Source: Ruminococcus sp.
Lineage (GTDB): Bacteria > Bacillota > Clostridia > Lachnospirales > Lachnospiraceae
Reading direction: 5' to 3'
Assembly (NCBI GenBank): GCA_013911065.1
Contig: JACERV010000036.1
Span: 1 to 50,534 of the forward strand
DNA length: 50,534 nt
A program made the translations under genes and the position numbers. The number at the start of each line of letters is the position of its first letter. Position 1 is the first letter of the stretch. This document shows, piece after piece, positions 47,590 through 50,534 of this stretch. The notes beneath the pieces were generated by a model. That model saw nothing but the letters and a program-made list of their open reading frames with translations. It was not told the origin of the DNA and did no database searches.

Positions 47590-48070
47590 CTACTTCTTCT
47601 AGAAATTGATTATAGATTTCCTGATTTCCTTGATTCTCTGTCTTTTCGCTCACAATCTTCTCAGCAGCCGCCATGGCAAGGCCGGCAATTTCTGACTGCA
47701 GCGCTTTTATTGTCTGCTCCCGTTCCGACTGAATATTTATCTTGGCAGAATTCATAATATTTCCTGCTTTTTCTCCTGCTTCTGTCACAATTCTGTCGTA
47801 CTCGGCCTTAGCCCGTACCTGTGCCTTTTCTACGATTTCAGCGGATTCTTCTCTTGCTCCTGATAAAGCATCTTTATATTCCTGCTTCATTTTCAGGGCC
47901 TCTTCCTGAGCTTCATTCGCATGATTCAGACCATCAGCAATCAGCTTTTCACGTTTTTCCATCACATCAGTTACCGGTTTGATTAAAAACTTTTTCAACA
48001 AAAGATAAAGAACAACAAGGTTTATAATGGTAAAGAGAAGGTTCACATTTAATTGCAGCACCTGTCCCAC
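47558..48070 (-). CDS. atpF: F-type ATP synthase b subunit
   Basis: 170 aa. One N-terminal membrane helix (LLFTIINLVVLYLLLKKFL) is followed by a long charged coiled coil, the peripheral stalk. Start appears to be GTG at 48070 with AGGA about 7 nt before it. Follows atpE by 16 nt. Confidence 0.95.
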   Translation of the reverse strand: MGQVLQLNVNLLFTIINLVVLYLLLKKFLIKPVTDVMEKREKLIADGLNHANEAQEEALKMKQEYKDALSGAREESAEIVEKAQVRAKAEYDRIVTEAGEKAGNIMNSAKINIQSEREQTIKALQSEIAGLAMAAAEKIVSEKTENQGNQEIYNQFLEEVGDAHEDSDND

Positions 48071-48086
48071 CTGCCTTTCCTGTTAT

Positions 48087-48311
48087 TTATTTCAAAAGTA
48101 AGATAATCAACAAACCGATGATAAAACCATAAATAGCTGTAGCCTCGGCCAAAGCACATCCCAGAATCAGGTTCTTGCTTATTTTGCTCTCTGCTTCCGG
48201 CTGTCTTGCAATCGCATCTACCGCCTTACCAGTTGCAATGCCAATACCAACACCTGCTCCAATACCTGTTAAAACTGCAATACCTGCTCCAATTGCGATA
48301 ATTGTTCCCAT
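48087..48311 (-). CDS. atpE: F-type ATP synthase c subunit
   Basis: 74 aa helical hairpin forming the rotor ring. The carboxylate is E56 in LAEATAIYG. In sodium-type c subunits a glutamine (Ilyobacter Q32) and a serine after the Glu (S66) bind Na+; here they are I23 ([10 protein letters not shown]) and A57. So proton coupling is predicted. AGGAG lies before the ATG. Confidence 0.96.
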   Translation of the reverse strand: MGTIIAIGAGIAVLTGIGAGVGIGIATGKAVDAIARQPEAESKISKNLILGCALAEATAIYGFIIGLLIILLLK

Positions 48312-48355
48312 AATACTAATCTCCTTTTACTATTCTTCTAAATTTTTCTCAAATA

Positions 48356-49042
48356 CTATTCCTGTTCCTCATTCATAAACAATGCCGTCAGGAATACAAA
48401 GACATAAGCCTGCAAAAGTCCGTCAAATATGTCAAAATAAAAGCTAAACGGTACCGGCACCAGCACTGGTATAATTAGCTTCAAAAGCTCCATAATAACA
48501 AATGAACCCAATATATTACCAAATAACCGCATGCATAGAGATAACGGACGGATTAAAATTTCCAGAACCAGAATAGGTGCTACTATGGGCACCGGCTCTG
48601 CAAAATGTTTTACCCAATGCTTAAATCCATTCTTGTGTATTCCCGAGTATTCAATCAGGAACATACTCATAATGGCGAGTGCTGCCGTCACATTTAGATC
48701 CTTTGTCGGTGGTTTGAATCCAAACAGACTTATAATATTGGAAACTCCCAGATAAAGAGCTACTGTAATTAAATAAGGAATATACCGCTTATTTTCTGCT
48801 CCCATAACTCCCACAAAGAAATCCTGCACTCCGCCAATAACAGACTCCAGCACAATCTGTTTTCTTCCCGGATTCTCAACACGTAGATTCCGGACAAAGA
48901 TTATCGAGAGCAGGACCATAACTGCCATAATAATCCAGGTAACCACAACAGATTCCGATACACCAATTCCGCCAAAAACAGGAATGGTGAATACAATGTT
49001 ACAATTTAGCTCTTCCAGCAAATTTTCTGTTAAACTTTCCGT
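48356..49042 (-). CDS. atpB: F-type ATP synthase a subunit
   Basis: 221 aa if started at TTG (49021), 228 if at ACG (49042). Five or six membrane segments; the essential arginine is in LCMRLFGNILGSFV, facing the c ring. No ATG or GTG exists in frame upstream. GGGAGG stands 7 nt before the ACG but the TTG has no site, so I place the start at ACG and flag it. The operon promoter is at 49193-49221. Confidence 0.9.
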   Translation of the reverse strand, partial: TESLTENLLEELNCNIVFTIPVFGGIGVSESVVVTWIIMAVMVLLSIIFVRNLRVENPGRKQIVLESVIGGVQDFFVGVMGAENKRYIPYLITVALYLGVSNIISLFGFKPPTKDLNVTAALAIMSMFLIEYSGIHKNGFKHWVKHFAEPVPIVAPILVLEILIRPLSLCMRLFGNILGSFVIMELLKLIIPVLVPVPFSFYFDIFDGLLQAYVFVFLTALFMNEEQE

Positions 49043-49597
49043 ATTGCTCCCTCCCTTTCTTTCATTTTCTGTATGCGCCCGGATAAAGGATTTCTCTCAT
49101 TATTTACTGCATAAAAAAAGAAATTCCGTTTTCGAAATTCCCGCCCATATGCGCCCTCTTAAGAAATGGTTTTTCCTTAAAAGATTCCTAAAGTTTACAC
49201 CCAAATTTTTTGTTTGTCAACGGTTAGAAAAGGCAGGATTTTTGCAGGAAAACAGCACCTTATTATTAAATCTTCATGGGATTCAAGATGAAGTTTTCAG
49301 GTTTTTATAAAAAATTAATCTTTATTTTTTAATTTTAAAGCTTCCATATTCCAAAAAACGACAATTTAATCGATATACTCTACTTAAAAAGCAATATTTT
49401 TGTTAATATCAACGAATAAGGCAGCTTATATTTTAAAAGCAATTATAAAAATCTTAACAACTTCTTAATCCCTGCCGCCAGATTCACGTGCATTTTTATT
49501 CCGTTTGATTTATAATTCTTATAAATGGCATCTAAAGTATATTACTGCATGTTACATTCCCTCAGGAATTACCACTAAAATGTAAAGAAGGATTAGA
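49022..49597. other. Intergenic region between atpB and the YwaF-like gene
   Basis: 576 bp, very AT-rich, no convincing gene and no atpI. It holds the F-ATPase promoter on the minus strand and an AT-rich stretch that must hold the promoter of the YwaF-like gene on the plus strand. A stem TTACATT/AATGTAA (about 49551-49584) lies just before that gene. Confidence 0.6.
49193..49221 (-). promoter_or_regulatory. Sigma-A promoter of the F-ATPase operon
   Basis: Minus strand TTGACA (49216-49221), 17-bp spacer, TAAACT (49193-49198), giving a leader of about 140 nt to atpB. Confidence 0.75.
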
Positions 49598-50290
49598 ATG
49601 AAGAAATATATAGCGAATACATCTTATAAATTTAATCATTTTTTCTTAGTCTGTGGCATCCTCATGAGCATCAGCGAAATATGGAAGCAATGGTATCTCA
49701 CCTTCCGATTAAGTGAAGGGTCTTATCAGTGGTGGTTTTTTCCATTCCAACTGTGCAGCATCTCCATGTATGTTCTTCTTATTCTTCCATGGAGTAAGAA
49801 TCTGCGTATCCGAAATGCCTTGCTTACATTTTTAATGTGTTATGGTCTTTTAGGCGGAATTGCTGTTTTTGCTGATACAAGCGGGCTTTATTATCCTGCA
49901 CTCTGTCTGACAATTCACTCCTATTTGTGGCATGTCATGCTTATTATAATAGGTATTGCAGCAGGCGCCGCCTATATATTAGAAAGTAAGGACAACTTTT
50001 TTCATTACCGCAAAATTGGAGACAGCACCCTGCTTTACCTACTCTGCTGCCTCATTGCAGCATTTATAAATCATCTTTTTGGTACTCGCGGCACTATCAA
50101 CATGTTTTACATCAATCCATATTATGAGATGCAGCAGATAGGATTTTCTTCCCTTGTAAAATACCTGGGGAATATCCCCGCTATTTTTATTTATATTTTA
50201 GCAACGATTTTCGGGGCATGCCTTCTTTTCTGTATTTGGACACTTGTTGTATATTATTACCGGAAATGTAAAAAAGATTCTACCGGATAA
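49598..50290 (+). CDS. YwaF-family integral membrane protein (TIGR02206 type)
   Basis: 230 aa with about seven hydrophobic helices, as in Bacillus YwaF and the related TMEM164 proteins. Recognisable stretches are WWFFPFQLCSISMYVLLI near residue 45 and LTIHSYLWHVMLIIIG with the conserved His pair. The family sits in the membrane; its function is unknown. AGAAGG lies about 6 nt before the ATG. Confidence 0.85.
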   Translation: MKKYIANTSYKFNHFFLVCGILMSISEIWKQWYLTFRLSEGSYQWWFFPFQLCSISMYVLLILPWSKNLRIRNALLTFLMCYGLLGGIAVFADTSGLYYPALCLTIHSYLWHVMLIIIGIAAGAAYILESKDNFFHYRKIGDSTLLYLLCCLIAAFINHLFGTRGTINMFYINPYYEMQQIGFSSLVKYLGNIPAIFIYILATIFGACLLFCIWTLVVYYYRKCKKDSTG

Positions 50291-50307
50291 AGCATCTGGA
50301 TAGCCAG

Positions 50308-50411
50308 ACTCGCGCGCCGAAGCGCGGCCGCTTTAGCGGCCATTTTCCTTATGCGCGTAGTGCGCATCCCTGGGATGGGTTTTATATAATAGGAAGCGTA
50401 GTTTCCTATTA
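50308..50411. repeat. Hairpin cluster
   Basis: Serial short palindromes: CGCGCC-GAA-GCGCG, GGCCGC-TTTA-GCGGCC, ATGCGCG-TAG-TGCGCAT, ATCCC-TGG-GAT, and AATAGGAA with TTCCTATT (50389-50411). The first part shares GACTCGCGC with the insertion in the EtfBA gene. It directly abuts the intron end. Confidence 0.7.
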
Positions 50412-50534
50412 ATCGAGTAGGAGGCAGTGACTAACCGCCGTCCTCTCACAGCACCGTGCGTACCGTTCGGTACACGGCGCTTTCAATAGTTGATGTGCAC
50501 AGACTGATAGGCTGTGGCTAAGTCATAAAAGCCA
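50412..50534 (-). mobile_element. Group II intron, 3' end (domains V and VI)
   Basis: On the minus strand, domain V lies at 50450-50481: AGCGCCGTGTACC, loop GAAC, GGTAC, two-base bulge GC, ACGGTGCT. All 13 pairs form, with the AGC catalytic triad at its start. Domain VI follows (GGCGGT and ACTGCC arms), and the intron ends near 50412 (CTACTCGAT). The rest, including any reverse transcriptase, lies past the right edge. No coding sequence for it is seen here. Confidence 0.85.

Noticed and set aside
48984-49310. A 108-codon plus-strand frame upstream of atpB
   Set aside because: It overlaps atpB and its promoter on the opposite strand and shows no domain.

Overview
The window looks like chromosome of a gut-type Clostridium relative, most likely Lachnospiraceae. 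This rests on the AT-rich Firmicutes style (strong AGGAGG ribosome sites, sigma-A promoters, a long SRP RNA with an Alu domain), a V-type and an F-type ATPase side by side, ETF/GlcD dehydrogenase genes, and several Lachnospiraceae-style proteins of unknown function. I could run no database search, so names rest on motifs and remembered family features.

Layout, left to right. 1-340: a roughly 101-bp tandem repeat running into the stop codon of a V-ATPase gene. 339-5121 (minus): V-ATPase operon, order H-I-K-E-C-F; A, B and D presumably lie beyond the left edge. 5509-12767 (minus): radical SAM protein, nth, a 33-aa membrane peptide, VanW protein, AIR-synthase-like protein, Lrp regulator, aminotransferase, trmL. 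12868-13126: SRP RNA on the plus strand, convergent with tadA. 13708-16302: a surface-like or structural protein of unknown function with 24 perfect-length 16-residue repeats. 16359-17726: MATE exporter. 17727-20340: a decayed zone with a headless PPC-type gene, an unknown ORF, an AraC half-gene and short vestiges of second copies of surE and the BCCT transporter gene.

20345-34826 is the most interesting part: a catabolic locus of unknown substrate. On the minus strand, in order of transcription, it has an FAD oxidase (AGPS/GlcD-like), an EtfB-EtfA fusion, a second GlcD-type FAD oxidase, EtfB, EtfA, a YcxB-like protein, a BCCT transporter, a GlpP-family RNA antiterminator, then SDR dehydrogenase, FGGY kinase and SurE phosphatase. 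A divergent MFS transporter completes it. Three promoters in this locus (before the FAD oxidase, the SDR and the MFS gene) share one design: consensus sigma-A promoter with 17-bp spacer, 6 bases, then AGTTAC, a purine-rich loop, AGTAAC, and a terminator hairpin that uses AGTAAC in its 5' arm. This looks like a three-site antitermination regulon run by the GlpP-like protein encoded in the same locus.

34914-36660: amt and a P-II gene, each preceded by a terminator-like hairpin. 36784-42523: dGTPase, an XRE-type DNA-binding protein with a palindromic operator, a VanY-type carboxypeptidase, an Sfp-type phosphopantetheinyl transferase and a degenerate GGDEF/EAL protein. 42742-49042: complete F-ATPase operon (a, c, b, delta, alpha, gamma, beta, epsilon). 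49598-50290: YwaF-like membrane protein. The right edge holds a hairpin cluster and the 3' end (domains V and VI) of a group II intron on the minus strand. The V-ATPase K subunit keeps the sodium ligands and the F-ATPase c subunit lacks them, so the cell may couple one enzyme to Na+ and the other to H+.
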